From positions 372,001 to 436,000 of the forward strand of contig NZ_JARHUC010000001.1 of NCBI RefSeq assembly GCF_029223255.1: a stretch of 64,000 nt of DNA, written 5' to 3'. Position 1 is the first letter of the stretch. Each line of letters starts with the position of its first letter. The stretch is from Albimonas marina. Its GTDB lineage: Bacteria > Pseudomonadota > Alphaproteobacteria > Rhodobacterales > Rhodobacteraceae. Below the pieces are notes generated by a model. The model did not search any database, was not told the origin of the DNA, and saw only the letters and a program-made list of their open reading frames with translations. Shown piece after piece: positions 8,908-20,955 of this stretch. A program made the translations under genes and the position numbers.

Positions 8908-10029
8908 ATGCAGGATCGCGTGAAGCCGAGGAGCGTCCGCACCCGACTGCTCGATCTCTTGGGAGAGAGCCGCGGAGACGCCGCCAAGAGCAGCGACATC
9001 CTCTTCGAGCAGATCGAAGAATCTTCGCGTCCCAGCCTGAACTTCTACTTCATGCTCGGCATGGCCACCGCAATCGCCTCGTTCGGCCTGTTGGGCAACA
9101 GCGCGCCGGCAATCATTGGGGCGATGATCGTAGCGCCCCTGATGTCGCCCATCGTCGGCTTTTCTTTCGCGGCGATCATGGGCGCGAACCGGCTGGCGTT
9201 GAACTCATTGATCTCCATCGCGACCGGCATCCTGTTCGTGATCGGCATCGCATTCGTCTGCGCGCGGGCGATCGACCTGCAGGTGGTGGGCTCCGAGATC
9301 CTGGCGCGCACCGCACCCTCGACGCTCGACATGCTGGTCGCGCTCTGCTCCGGCGCAGCGGCTGGCTTCGCCCACGCGCGGGTCGGCATCGCCAACTCCA
9401 TCGCGGGCGTCGCCATAGCGGTGGCGCTCGTGCCGCCGCTGTCAGTTGTCGGCATCGGGCTCGCGCTCGGCGACGGCGCGGTGTCGTCGGCGGCGATCGC
9501 TATGTCGGATGTCCATCACCAGGGGAACGGCAACGACATGGCGGCGGGCGCGTTCCTGCTCTTCGGCACCAACTTCATCGGGATCGTGGTGGCGGCGATG
9601 CTGGTGTTCGGCCTGCAGGGATACGGCCACTGGCGCAAGCCGGTGGCGGTGGCCGCCGCGCTGCTCTTCGCCTCGGTCTTCGTGGTGGAGCGGCTGGATC
9701 GGCGGCTGGAGATCATTTTCGTCGAGGACCTGGTCAAGCGGCTCTACGTCGAGGCGATCAAGCGCCACTCGGACATCGTGAGCGACGACAGCTACATCTG
9801 GCAAGTTCGGGGCGAGCGGGTGGAAGGGCGCCTCGAAATTTCGGTCGTCCTGCTCGGGCTCAGAAGCAATCTTCACAAGGCGAAGCAGTCGACAGAGACC
9901 TTTCGCACGCTTGTCTCCGAAGCGCTGGGTGAACAAGTCGCCCTCCGCCTGCAGATCATCCCCATCGACGTGGTCTACGAGAACGCCTTGCCGCCGGGAT
10001 CGGGGCCGGTCGCGGCCCGGACCGACTGA
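8908..10029 (+). CDS. DUF389 integral membrane protein
   Basis: The product is about 373 residues. The core DUF389 region (about residues 40-260) has hydrophobic helices with the family hallmarks IIGAMIVAPLMSPIVGFS and a Gly/Ala-rich SIAGVAIAVALVPPLSVVG. A C-terminal soluble segment of about 110 residues follows (RGERVEGRLEISVVLLGL). Members are inner-membrane proteins without a proven reaction; some have been proposed as transporters or regulators. The ATG at 8908 is chosen because GGAGAG lies 7 bp upstream; the frame is open to 8815, but those residues are not family-like. It is apparently monocistronic, with no related genes beside it. Confidence 0.85.
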   Translation: MQDRVKPRSVRTRLLDLLGESRGDAAKSSDILFEQIEESSRPSLNFYFMLGMATAIASFGLLGNSAPAIIGAMIVAPLMSPIVGFSFAAIMGANRLALNSLISIATGILFVIGIAFVCARAIDLQVVGSEILARTAPSTLDMLVALCSGAAAGFAHARVGIANSIAGVAIAVALVPPLSVVGIGLALGDGAVSSAAIAMSDVHHQGNGNDMAAGAFLLFGTNFIGIVVAAMLVFGLQGYGHWRKPVAVAAALLFASVFVVERLDRRLEIIFVEDLVKRLYVEAIKRHSDIVSDDSYIWQVRGERVEGRLEISVVLLGLRSNLHKAKQSTETFRTLVSEALGEQVALRLQIIPIDVVYENALPPGSGPVAARTD

Positions 10030-10727
10030 TCCTCGTTACGCTGACGGCGATGCCTGTATCAGAAGAACTGCTCTTAAAATTAGACAGTTACCGGAGGTCT
10101 CCGCGTCAGCCGATGCAGTTGTGTCCCGAAATCCGGAACGAGCGTCCGGAGCTCCGGGGGGGGCGGGGGCCGCTTCGCCGAAACCGCGACTGGCTGAATA
10201 GAGCGGTGCCCAAGTGGCCGGCATTTCCAACGCAATTGACACGGCATCTGGATGGCGACGCCAATGGCAAGTTGATGTGGATTTTGGAGCGGCGCTACCC
10301 ATAGCGATGTGTTCGGGTCGCCCCCGCGGTGTGAATCTCCGATCGGCCTAACTCGACGCGCCCCCAGGGCGTCGGGAAGGGGGTCTGAAGCCCCCGGGGA
10401 TGATTTTCTGGTGGTGAGACTGCGGGGCGAGCTGGCGGGGCTCACGGGCGCCCCCATGGGCCATCTGTCGATTGGAGACGCTGTCCTCTTAACCTTCTTG
10501 CCGTGCTATTCTGGGCAAGGAGGACCGGTTCGAGGGAAGCCGCACCGAATCGCTAACGAACCCGGCGAACGGCCGGACCGGGCCCTCAACCGCGAACGGA
10601 CGGAGATCGTTGATTCTGCACGGTCGGGCCGAAGGTCGACAAAGGCTTCGCGTCGCGGCGCCGTGCCGACCTTGTGATCCGCAGACCGATGGCGCTCAGG
10701 ATCGGACGAAGCGCAGCGTCGATCGGA
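10030..10727. other. Intergenic stretch without recognisable genes
   Basis: About 700 bp with many stops in all frames and lower coding regularity than its surroundings. Short frames (10050-10304, 10309-10677 and antisense 10080-10457) show no domain pattern and no convincing ribosome-binding site. It may hold eroded mobile or gene remnants. The right end is the 3' flank of the HupE-type gene. Confidence 0.4.
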
Positions 10728-11729
10728 TCAGAACGCTGCGACCCGCTCGATCACCCAGAAGGCCGCGACGCCGCCGATGCCGTAGCCGGCGGCGCGGGAC
10801 AGGCTCGCGGATCGGGCGCGCAGGATCGGGGCCGCTGTCGCGGCGGCCCAGGCGAGCGCCAGGACCGCGCCGACGAAGAGCAGCTGACCGAGCTCGACCC
10901 CGAGGTTGAAGGCGAAGAGCGCCAGCGGGATGTCGCCGGGGGGGAGGCCGATCTCGCCCAGCGCGCCGGCGAAGCCGAGGCCGTGCACCAGGCCGAAGCC
11001 GAAGGCGATCAGGGCGGGGGCGCGCTCGGCCAGCGGATCTCGGCGCTCGGGCGGGAGGGTCAGCTCCCAGGCGAGGAACACGATCGAGAGGGCGATCACC
11101 GCCTCGACCGGGGCCGATGGCAGCGACAGCCAGCCGAGCGTCGCCGCCGCCAGCGTCAGGCTGTGGGCCAGCGTGAAGGCGGTGATGGTCCAGAGCAGCC
11201 TGCGGCGACCGCGGACCAGCAGCACCAGGGCCAGCACGAACAGCAGGTGGTCGATCCCCTCAAGTATATGAGAGACGCCCAGCGAGACGTAGCTGGCGAC
11301 GATCCCCGCCACGCCGGGGGCCGTGGGCACGACGAAGGCGGGGGCGTCGGGCGTCAGGCGGTGAGTGTGCGCCTCGGCCCCCGCGGGCTGCCAGCGGACC
11401 AGCGCGTCGGTGCGGGTCTGCGCCAGGCCGTCGACGCCGATCTCGCCGCCCGTCAGGCCTTCGGGGCAGAGCGCCAGCCAGGCCGAGGACCAGCCCCGAC
11501 CGTCGAAGCCCGGCGCGGGCGCATCGCCCGAGCAGCCCTCGGGCAGGCGGGCGCGCAGCGGCATCGGGCGGCCGGCGACGTCCGGGATGCGCAGGCTGAC
11601 CCGCCAGCGGCCGTCGCCGAGTTCCGACAGCTCCAGGTAGGCCGGGTCCAGCGCGTGGCCGGCGGCGGCGACGGGGAGCAGCGCCGAGAGCAGCAGGCCC
11701 AGCGACGCCAGCAGCCGGGCGGCCCTCAT
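10728..11729 (-). CDS. HupE/UreJ-family membrane protein
   Basis: This 333-residue protein has a Sec signal peptide (MRAARLLASLGLLLSALLPV), an extracytoplasmic domain to about residue 150, and then six or seven helices. Family motifs include SHILEGIDHLLFVLALVLLV and FGLVHGLGFAGALGEIG with their conserved His and Asp residues. HupE/UreJ proteins are small metal permeases (nickel or cobalt in characterised cases), but this two-part, signal-peptide-bearing type has no firmly established substrate. Its ATG overlaps the stop of the PpiC gene by 4 bp (ATGA), so it is the last gene of a three-gene operon. Metal transport is inferred from the family. Confidence 0.85.
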   Translation of the reverse strand: MRAARLLASLGLLLSALLPVAAAGHALDPAYLELSELGDGRWRVSLRIPDVAGRPMPLRARLPEGCSGDAPAPGFDGRGWSSAWLALCPEGLTGGEIGVDGLAQTRTDALVRWQPAGAEAHTHRLTPDAPAFVVPTAPGVAGIVASYVSLGVSHILEGIDHLLFVLALVLLVRGRRRLLWTITAFTLAHSLTLAAATLGWLSLPSAPVEAVIALSIVFLAWELTLPPERRDPLAERAPALIAFGFGLVHGLGFAGALGEIGLPPGDIPLALFAFNLGVELGQLLFVGAVLALAWAAATAAPILRARSASLSRAAGYGIGGVAAFWVIERVAAF

Positions 11730-12568
11730 CGGTCGAGCACCTCGGCGGCGGCGGGCAGGTCCAGCGTGTAGCGCCCCAGCAGCGCCTCGGCGAAGGCGTC
11801 GCGGGCGCGGCGCGCCTCCTGCGCCCGCCAGTCGGCCAGCGCCCGCTCGCGCACCTCCTCCAGCGGACGCGGGGCGGCGGCGCCGCGGCCGTCGAGCCGC
11901 ACCAGGTGCAGGCCGTAGGCGCTGCGCACGGGACCGGACCAGCGCCCGGGCGGGAGCTCGGCCAGCGCCTCGACGAAGCCTTCGCCGAAGACGCGTTCGA
12001 CGACCGGCGCGGGCATCCGCTCGACCTCCGTGGGCAGCAGGCGGGCGCCGCCGAAGTCGGCGGGATCGGTCCCGGCCTCCAGCCGGGCGAGGACCTGCGC
12101 CGTCTCCGCCGGGCCCGCGTCGGGGGGCAGCGAGGCCTGGGCGAAGCCGATCCAGCCGGGGGATGCGTAGCGCTCGGGATGGGCCTCGACGAAGGCCGCC
12201 AGCGTCGCGTCGTCGGGTTCGGCCGAGGCCGCCGGCGCCTCGGCCAAGAAGCTCACCTTGTGGCGCAGGCGGTTGCGGATCATCTCGTCGCCGCGGTCGA
12301 GTCCGAGGGCCAGCGCCTCGCGCACCATCGCCTCCTCGACGGCCCAGTCGCGCATCAGGCCCTCGAGCTCGGCCTCGGTCGCAGGGCGCCCCCACGTCCG
12401 CTCGAACCGCTCGGCGAGGCGCGCCGCGTCGGCGGCCGTCAGGACCAGCCGGTCGGGGTCGGGCACTTCGGGAGCAGGATCGGCGAGCCAGGCGTTCAGC
12501 GCGAAGATCAGGCCGCCGACGGCGAAGAAATGCACCAGCGGCGAGCCGAGGATCCGTCGCGCCGTCAT
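11726..12568 (-). CDS. Membrane-anchored PpiC-type peptidyl-prolyl isomerase
   Basis: This is a 280-residue parvulin-like protein. One N-terminal helix (LVHFFAVGGLIFALNAWL) anchors it with the rest facing the periplasm. A SurA/PrsA-like helical segment (residues about 40-110) leads to a PpiC-type domain in the C-terminal half (WIGFAQASL, then SGPVRSAYGLHLVRLDGR). It would help fold secreted or outer-membrane proteins. MTARRILGSPLVHF at 12568 is preferred as start because GAGCGGGG lies just upstream and it falls after the stop of the previous gene; 12613 is possible. It sits between DUF3604 and HupE-type genes, a linkage I recall from other marine proteobacteria, suggesting a dedicated chaperone for its neighbours. 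Confidence 0.8.
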   Translation of the reverse strand: MTARRILGSPLVHFFAVGGLIFALNAWLADPAPEVPDPDRLVLTAADAARLAERFERTWGRPATEAELEGLMRDWAVEEAMVREALALGLDRGDEMIRNRLRHKVSFLAEAPAASAEPDDATLAAFVEAHPERYASPGWIGFAQASLPPDAGPAETAQVLARLEAGTDPADFGGARLLPTEVERMPAPVVERVFGEGFVEALAELPPGRWSGPVRSAYGLHLVRLDGRGAAAPRPLEEVRERALADWRAQEARRARDAFAEALLGRYTLDLPAAAEVLDR

Positions 12569-12596
12569 CCCCGCTCGCCGTCCCCGGAGGGGCCGC

Positions 12597-14516
12597 TCAA
12601 GACGGCGGCCCATACCAGATCGGCGAGGTGTAGGCCCGCTCGATCACCTTCATCGCGACCTCGGGGCCGAAGTCCGCGTCCGCGAACCAGGCCGCGTCGT
12701 AGGCGGTCCAGCGAGGCGTCGGGATCTCCAGCACGCGGGCGTAGTAGAAGGCCTTCAGGGCGGGGTCGAACTCCGGGTCGGTCCAGACCGTCACCAGCTC
12801 CGAGGCGCCGATGGAGTTGGTCCAGGTGGCGTTGGCTACGTCCACCGTGTCGCCCACCGGGGGCAGCTTGCCGTCGTCGCCGGGCGTGCGGTCGCCGGCC
12901 CAGACCACGTCGAAGACCTTCTCCTGCATCGCGCCGTCGGCGTCGACCCAGCCCTTCACGATCTGGATGCGGTCGAGATTGCCCGAGAACGGGTCCTTCA
13001 GCGCCGCCACGAGGAACGTGGGCGCGCCCGCCCCCTCGGGCGCGGGGAAGAGGTCGGCGCCCATGGGCACGCCCTTGGCGTAGCCGACGGTGGCGGGCGT
13101 ACGGCCCAGCGCGTCCTCGGCCGCGAAGTCCCAGCCGCCGAAGAAGCGCACGAAGATCCGCGGCCCGGTGGTCCCGTAGACCTCCCGGCGCTTCATCGCG
13201 TCCCAGATCGAGGCGCGCGTGTTCTCCTGCGCCCAGACCGCGGTCAGGCCCGAGGCGCCGAGCTGCCAGTCCTTCACCGTGCGCCCGTCGAAGTCGAAGG
13301 CGTTGCCGGTCGACCGCTCCGGCCCCGGCTCCGAGGCGGGGAACTTGCCGAAGAAGTTGTTCTCCTCCGCCGAGGAGATGCCGGTGTGGTCGTCGGTGGA
13401 GCCGAGCAGGCCGAACTTGAACGGGTTCGTCCCCAGCTCCCCCTCCAGCTTCAGGCCGCGCTTCAGCGCCTCGCGGGCGTACTCGTACTGGATCATGCCC
13501 GGTTCCTTGGGCACGACGTTGAGGTTGCCCTTGTCCCAGATCTCGAAGTCCGCGAACTCGTCCTGGGGCGCGAGCGAGGGGTGCTGCTCCGAGGTGCCCT
13601 TGGACTGCGTCACCTCGTAGAGCGGCTCGAACCGGGCGCGCATGGCGGCCCATTCCGCGTCGATCGGCTTTCCGTACGGCGTCTCGGTGGCGAACATCAG
13701 GCCGTTCGACAGGTTGCCGTTGTGCGGAACCGCCAGCACGCGGGAGCCGGTCTGCTCCTCGAAGGCGGCCATCCAGTCCCACAGTTCGTTCGGCAGCTCG
13801 GTGTCGAAGGTGGTCAGGGGGCGGACGCGGTCGGCCACGGCCTTGCCGCCCCGGTAGATCACGTTGCGGTGCAGGTTGTTGCCGCCGCCGTAGTTCGAGC
13901 TCCACTCGTAGCCGATCATGGCCGAGAAGATGCCGGGCTGATCGTGGCTCTCGACGATCTCGGTCATCCTGCGCCACATGTCGAACTGGGTGTCGTTGTC
14001 GGTCATCTGCTTGGGCAGGGTTCCCTCGCCCTGCATGGTGATCATCTCCATCACCACCGCCGTGGCGGCGGCGCCGCCCTGGCGCATGCCGTCGTGCCAG
14101 CGCTTCAGCACCGGTTCCGCCAGCAGGGCCGGATCGCCCTCGTAGACGTTGGCGACCACCCCCAGCGCGTCGGAGTGGTCGGCGACCACCATCCAGTCGT
14201 AGGGGCGCGAGAGGCGCACGGGCTGGCCGGTCGAGGAGGTGATCTCCTCGCCCTTCGCATAGCGCAGCGCGTCGTCGGGACCCACGCGCGTGCCGCCGCC
14301 GAAGGCGTCGGCCGACCAGGAGGTGTGCAGGTGCTGCTCGCCCCACAGAGGCCGGGTGGGGAAGCTGCGCCCGGCGTACGGAGAGTAGCCGGGCTGGTCG
14401 AAGAACCGCTCGATCTTCGCCGGGTCGATGGTGCCCGCGTCGGTCGTCACCTGCGCCGCGAGCGGCCCTGCCGAGAGCGCGGCGACGGCGGCGGTCGCGA
14501 GGATCCTGAAGGTCAT
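12597..14516 (-). CDS. DUF3604 secreted PHP-like protein
   Basis: This 639-residue exported protein has a Sec signal peptide (MTFRILATAAVAALSAGPLA). DUF3604 covers nearly the whole mature chain: GEQHLHTSWSADAFGGG near residue 58, VVADHSDALG near 115, and STDDHTGISSAEEN near 375. The His/Asp pairs look like a PHP-type metal-binding phosphoesterase site, but no activity is established for the family. The ATG at 14516 has AAGGAGG 8-9 bp upstream, a strong ribosome-binding site. It is first in the operon with PpiC and HupE-type genes, so metal handling in the envelope is a reasonable guess. Confidence 0.85.
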   Translation of the reverse strand: MTFRILATAAVAALSAGPLAAQVTTDAGTIDPAKIERFFDQPGYSPYAGRSFPTRPLWGEQHLHTSWSADAFGGGTRVGPDDALRYAKGEEITSSTGQPVRLSRPYDWMVVADHSDALGVVANVYEGDPALLAEPVLKRWHDGMRQGGAAATAVVMEMITMQGEGTLPKQMTDNDTQFDMWRRMTEIVESHDQPGIFSAMIGYEWSSNYGGGNNLHRNVIYRGGKAVADRVRPLTTFDTELPNELWDWMAAFEEQTGSRVLAVPHNGNLSNGLMFATETPYGKPIDAEWAAMRARFEPLYEVTQSKGTSEQHPSLAPQDEFADFEIWDKGNLNVVPKEPGMIQYEYAREALKRGLKLEGELGTNPFKFGLLGSTDDHTGISSAEENNFFGKFPASEPGPERSTGNAFDFDGRTVKDWQLGASGLTAVWAQENTRASIWDAMKRREVYGTTGPRIFVRFFGGWDFAAEDALGRTPATVGYAKGVPMGADLFPAPEGAGAPTFLVAALKDPFSGNLDRIQIVKGWVDADGAMQEKVFDVVWAGDRTPGDDGKLPPVGDTVDVANATWTNSIGASELVTVWTDPEFDPALKAFYYARVLEIPTPRWTAYDAAWFADADFGPEVAMKVIERAYTSPIWYGPPS

Positions 14517-15029
14517 GTCCAGCCTCCTTCACGTCGGCTTCGTCACCCGATCGCGTTAAGAGCGAGCGACCACAAGCTGCAAGAGAGTGAAACGGATATC
14601 ATGACCGGCGGGAGCCGACGATGAAATTTCCGTATCGTCACGATACGCCTCGACGCCTCCCGGAAGACCCGTTCGAGACGAGCGGAGACCGCCGCCCCGG
14701 GTCGGCCGACACCGGCCGCATTCGCCGCGACGACGAGCCGGCCTGCTATAGCTCACGCAGGCCTCCCACGGCCGAGCGATGTCGATTGCTCTCGCATCGT
14801 CTGCGCCTTCGCGGACCTGGAGTTCCGCTGAAGTGAAACGCGCAAGCCGAAGGCCTTCTCAACAGCTGCGAAGGGCGGCAGCGGGGCGATGCGAGTTCGC
14901 CTGAGGCTGGTCTCCCGTAGTCCGTTTCTATCCGAAACCGTCTGCGCGTGCAGGTGCATCAAGGGAGAGCACAGGGCTATATCTGGAACTCCACCACGTT
15001 GGGCCAAGGGGACATCTTGCGAGCCGGCC
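14517..15029. other. Intergenic, upstream of the DUF3604 operon
   Basis: No coherent gene was found in any frame. It should contain the promoter of the DUF3604 operon (minus strand). At its right end a minus-strand frame reading KMSPWPNVVEFQI and then a stop is fused in frame to the SulP fragment. It marks a junction with unknown sequence rather than the normal SulP continuation. Confidence 0.4.
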
Positions 15030-15316
15030 GCGACGCCGCGCCGAAGAACAGCGCCCCCATGATGCGATAGACCACGACCTCGAGACTCGGCCCCGCGTGC
15101 TCTTCGTAGGCGCCCCGCGGATGCGCGCCGTCCGCCTCGTCCTAGCCGATTGCGGGCGTGTGGGATGCGACCGCGTGCGCCCGGCTCATCCGCCGGATCA
15201 AGAGGACCGGAGCCAGCGCGAAGCCCGCGGCGGTGGCCTCGCTCAGGTCGCGGAAGATCCTCTAGAGGAGGGTAAGCCCCCAGCGCCGCCGACTCGCCCC
15301 AGCCCGAACGCAGGTC
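15030..15316 (-). pseudogene. SulP transporter fragment, module copy 1
   Basis: The minus strand reads, with frameshifts and stops, as a decayed copy of the C-terminal part of the intact SulP gene at 36.07-37.78 kb. [13 protein letters not shown] matches LRSGWGEATVLGA, IRRMSRAHAVASHTP matches IRRMSRATAVALHTP, and EVVVYRIMGALFFGAAS matches EVVVYRITGALFFGAAA. Stops interrupt it (for example at CTCTAG near 15260 and TCCTAG near 15140). It corresponds to about 36340-36632 of the intact gene and directly abuts the start of phnA copy 1. Confidence 0.8.
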
Positions 15317-15320
15317 ACTC

Positions 15321-15665
15321 ATGGCCGATGCCTTGCTGCCCTGTCCCGAGTGCGGATCCACCTACACCTACGAGACGGACGCTCTGCTCTCGTGCCCCGA
15401 GTGCGGGCATGAGTGGTCCCCGGCTGCGGCGGCAGCCGCAGACGCCCAGGAGGTGCGCGACAGCCTCGGCAACGTCCTGGCGGACGGGGACACGGTCACC
15501 TTGATCAGGGATCTGAAGGTGAAGGGATCGTCGTCGGTGGTGAAGATCGGCACGAAGTTCCGCGGCATCCGTCTCGTGGATGGCGACCACGATGTCGACT
15601 GCAAGACCCCGGGCTTCGGCCCAATCGACCTGAAGTCGCAGTTCGTCAAGGAGGTCGCCGAATAG
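15321..15665 (+). CDS. phnA: PhnA-like zinc-ribbon protein, copy 1
   Basis: This intact 114-residue PhnA/YjdM-family protein has an N-terminal zinc ribbon with two Cys pairs (CPECGS at residues 8-13, CPECGHEW at 25-32). A C-terminal PhnA domain follows ([20 protein letters not shown] to [11 protein letters not shown]). Despite the name the family does not break phosphonates; its role is unsettled. This is one of three copies in the window. It is full length but diverged from the copy at 38.3 kb ([15 protein letters not shown] versus ALPPCPECGSVLAYE). It lies between a SulP fragment and a small HTH gene, the same order as in copy 2. Confidence 0.85.
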   Translation: MADALLPCPECGSTYTYETDALLSCPECGHEWSPAAAAAADAQEVRDSLGNVLADGDTVTLIRDLKVKGSSSVVKIGTKFRGIRLVDGDHDVDCKTPGFGPIDLKSQFVKEVAE

Positions 15666-16410
15666 CGATTAGGCCGGATGCGGCGCTGGCGGGTCCGTGG
15701 ATAAGGTGGTAGATTTTCGAAACGAAGCCACCTCCCTCAAGTGCGCGCGCTCGTGGTGCCTCAGAGCGTCTGGGAGGGGTGCTACGGCCCCACCTTCCAG
15801 TTTCCGGCCTTACTTACACCGGCGGCCATGCGCTTGCGACGCTCACGGGCGCTCTCAGGGGCCCCTTCCTTTGCGGGGCGATGCACTCGCTTGACGCGCG
15901 TCCAGTCCGAACATTCAGCGGCAAGATCGAAGGAAGGCCTTGCCGGGCCGCTCGCTCTGCCGCCTGTGCAATCCGTGGTTTGATTTCGTCGGCGCGCGAA
16001 AGGTAAAGGCTATGATCGGGTCCGTATACCGACCGCGGCCTGCACCGTCAGCCCAAGGCGGTGCCAAGAGAAGGACCGGGAGCGCCCCGCCACGGTGTTG
16101 CCGGTGCATGGCCGGGCTGATGTTTGTCCAGCGTATGGTCCGGGGACGCGAAGTCCTAGAAGATGGACGTGCTCCAGTGGATGCTCTGCCGCCGAAAAAG
16201 CCCGGCCCAGGTGACCGGTCTCCGTATGGAGAACCGGAGGTCCGCATGGCGAGCGCTTCGATGGCGGCTGCTGGCGCGTCGTCGCGAACAGCTGCGCACC
16301 GGGCGACATCCAGCGACGCCCACTGCCACGGCGAAGCAAGACTCTGACCCGCAAGGAAAAATAATATTCGGCTATATTGGCTTCAACGAGATCGACAGTT
16401 GGAGTCAGCC
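15666..16410. other. Spacer between phnA copy 1 and its HTH gene
   Basis: The first 150 bp are similar to the spacer after phnA copy 2: 'gcggcgctggcgggtc' against 'gcggcgccggcgggtc', and a shared CAGAGCG...GGGG segment. The rest, about 500 bp, is extra relative to copy 2 and shows no gene. Just before the HTH gene there is an AT-rich patch (aataatattcggctatatt, 16361-16379) that may be its promoter. Confidence 0.5.
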
Positions 16411-16728
16411 ATGACGACCTCCGCCCCCAAGTCCGTCCAGGCGACCTTCGCCGCGATGCTCGAGGACAGCGGCAAAACCCAGAAGGCCATCGCGTTGGAG
16501 GTCGGCCTGGACCGCCGGAACGTCATCTCGATGATGAAGACCGGCGACATGAAAGTTCCGATCGATAGGGCCTCGGCGCTCGCCCGCGCCTGTGGGGCGG
16601 ACCCGGCCGCTTTCACGCGCCTGGTCGTCCAGGAGTATATGCCTGAAGTTTGGGAGATGCTGTCGGTCGAGTTCGGTCAGGCGAACGCTTCTCATACGGA
16701 TGACGATGAACACGTGGAGAACGCATGA
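16411..16728 (+). CDS. Small XRE-like HTH protein, copy 1
   Basis: This 105-residue cytoplasmic protein consists of one lambda-repressor-like HTH: TQKAIALEVGLDRRNVISMM at residues about 27-46, followed by KTGDMKVPIDRASALARACG. A short EYMPEVWEMLSVEF helix and an acidic tail (HTDDDEHVENA) complete it. Such small HTH proteins are common and mostly uncharacterised in alphaproteobacteria. The ATG at 16411 has GGAG 6 bp upstream; a TTG at 16399 is less likely. A shortened copy lies at 28971-29249. It may bind its own upstream AT-rich region. Its phnA neighbour is conserved between copies, implying a functional pair. Confidence 0.75.
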   Translation: MTTSAPKSVQATFAAMLEDSGKTQKAIALEVGLDRRNVISMMKTGDMKVPIDRASALARACGADPAAFTRLVVQEYMPEVWEMLSVEFGQANASHTDDDEHVENA

Positions 16729-16852
16729 AGCCGAAACCAATCGGCCACGACCGAACTCTCGCCCGCAAATCTCAAGCCTCGTGCATGCCGTTCGAAAGGC
16801 AGTTGCGCCATGACGCAGTGCAGCTCAGCCAGACCTCCGAAAGCAGCCCAAG

Positions 16853-19360
<2,508 letters not shown>

Positions 19361-19397
19361 GGGGGCGCTCCGCGCTCGGGGGATCATCTCGGCCCCT

Positions 19398-19428
19398 GAT
19401 GTAGGCGTTCCAGCGACTGGAAGGTCAA
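19398..19428 (-). promoter_or_regulatory. CueR/HmrR-type copper-inducible promoter for the Cu ATPase
   Basis: On the minus strand the -35 box TTGACC (19423-19428) and -10 box TACATC (19398-19403) are 19 bp apart. That over-long spacing is characteristic of MerR-family activators. The spacer contains the dyad TTCCAGTCGCTGGAA. No cueR/hmrR gene is in this window, so the regulator must be elsewhere. Confidence 0.8.
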
Positions 19429-19479
19429 GGGGGCGCAAGACCCTCCCGACACGTCCCGGGCGCAGGGCGAGAGGACGCT

Positions 19480-20811
19480 TCAAGTCGAAGGGTGATGGTG
19501 ATGCCCGCCCGGCTCGTCGGCCTGCGGCGCGCTCACCCAGTTTCCGACCCAGGCGCGCTCCAGCACGAAGACGACTAGGATCAGCCCGGCCGCGATGGCG
19601 ACGATCCAGGGATCCTCGAGCAGCTTGGCGCGGCCGAAGGCGGCCAGCACGACGAGGTCCAGCCCGATCGCCGTACACAGGATCCAGCCTCGCGCTCCGA
19701 CCCGGGCGCGCAGCCGTCGCAGGATGCCGACCTGCACGATCACGTCCATCGTCAGGTAGAGGAACACGCCCAGCGAGGCGATGCGGCCCAGGTCGAACAG
19801 GACCGTGGCCACCGCCGCCAGCACCGCCACATAGACCAGCAGGTGGCGCTGGATCGGCCCCGACATGCCGAAGTGGCTGTGGGGGATCATCTTCATCTCG
19901 GTCAGCATGGTCAGCATCCGCGACACCGCGAAGAGGCTCGCCAGCACGCCCGAGGCGGTGGCGACAAGCGCCAGCGCCACCGTCAGCCGGAACCCCCAGG
20001 GGCCCAGCGTCGGCTCGGCCGCGCGGGCCAGCGCATAGTCCCGCGCCTCCACGATCTGTTCGAAGGTCAGGCCGCGGGCGACCGCCCAGGCGACCAGCAG
20101 ATAGGTCGCCGTGCAGACCACGATCGAGATCGCGATGACGCGCGCCACGTTGCGCTCGGGCGAGACCATCTCGCCGCCGCTGTTGGTGATGGTGGTGAAG
20201 CCCTTGAAGGCCATCACCGCCAGCGCCACGGCCGCAAGGAAGCCCGCGGCGGAGCCCTGCGGGGCCGAGGACGCCTCGGGCGCGCCGGCGGCCCACAGGG
20301 CGGCCGCGCCGAACACCGCGATGCCGCCGATCTTGATCGCGGCCATCACCAGCGAGGCGCGCCCCACCGACTTCGATCCCGAGCGGTTCACCAGGAAGGC
20401 GAAGCCGATCAGACCCACGCCGAGGACGGGGGCCAGCCAGTGGTCGGACCCCAGGTCGAAGGGTCTTAGCGCATAGGTCCCGAAGGTCCGGGCCACCAGG
20501 CTTTGCGCGATGATCATCGAGAGGGCCATCAGCATCGAGGCGCCGGCGGCGACGCCGCCCACGCCCCAGGCCTTCTGGAGAATCATCGCGATCCCGCCCG
20601 AGGACGGCCAGACCCGGGTCATGCAGGCGTAGGCGTAGGCGCTGAAGGAGGTGACCACCGCCCCGGCCAGAAAGGCCCACGGAAAGGCGGGGCCGGCCAG
20701 CTCGGCGATCTGGCCGGTCAGGGCGAAGATGCCCGCGCCGATCATCACCCCGGTTCCCATCGACGCGCCGCCCAGCAGCGTGATGCGTTTTTCGCGGACG
20801 TCATGATTCAT
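19480..20811 (-). CDS. APC-superfamily permease with His-rich tail
   Basis: This 443-residue protein has about 12 helices. The first carries the APC consensus [20 protein letters not shown], and [20 protein letters not shown] (residues about 200-220) is typical of amino-acid permeases of this superfamily. The chain ends GGHHHHPST, a possible metal ligand. The ATG at 20811 follows AGGAGG by 7 bp. It lies within the copper cluster, after the ABC membrane gene and before the ATPase promoter, so it may supply or remove an amino acid or thiol used in copper handling. That role is inferred from position only; the transported substrate is unknown. Confidence 0.8.
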   Translation of the reverse strand: MNHDVREKRITLLGGASMGTGVMIGAGIFALTGQIAELAGPAFPWAFLAGAVVTSFSAYAYACMTRVWPSSGGIAMILQKAWGVGGVAAGASMLMALSMIIAQSLVARTFGTYALRPFDLGSDHWLAPVLGVGLIGFAFLVNRSGSKSVGRASLVMAAIKIGGIAVFGAAALWAAGAPEASSAPQGSAAGFLAAVALAVMAFKGFTTITNSGGEMVSPERNVARVIAISIVVCTATYLLVAWAVARGLTFEQIVEARDYALARAAEPTLGPWGFRLTVALALVATASGVLASLFAVSRMLTMLTEMKMIPHSHFGMSGPIQRHLLVYVAVLAAVATVLFDLGRIASLGVFLYLTMDVIVQVGILRRLRARVGARGWILCTAIGLDLVVLAAFGRAKLLEDPWIVAIAAGLILVVFVLERAWVGNWVSAPQADEPGGHHHHPST

Positions 20812-20955
20812 GACGGGGCCTCCTGTCGTCGTATCTCTGGTCTGGTTCGCGTCGCGCGCCCGGCGCGACGCCGCTCCTGGGCGAAGGCCGGCGGAAGGGC
20901 GAGGCGGCGTCGGCGGTCCCGCGTCGCCTCCGCAGGAGGTTGCGATGCCCGCAAG

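Noticed and set aside
15321-15665. PhnA as phosphonoacetate hydrolase or part of phosphonate breakdown
   Set aside because: The small zinc-ribbon PhnA/YjdM family is unrelated to that hydrolase, and no phosphonate genes are nearby.
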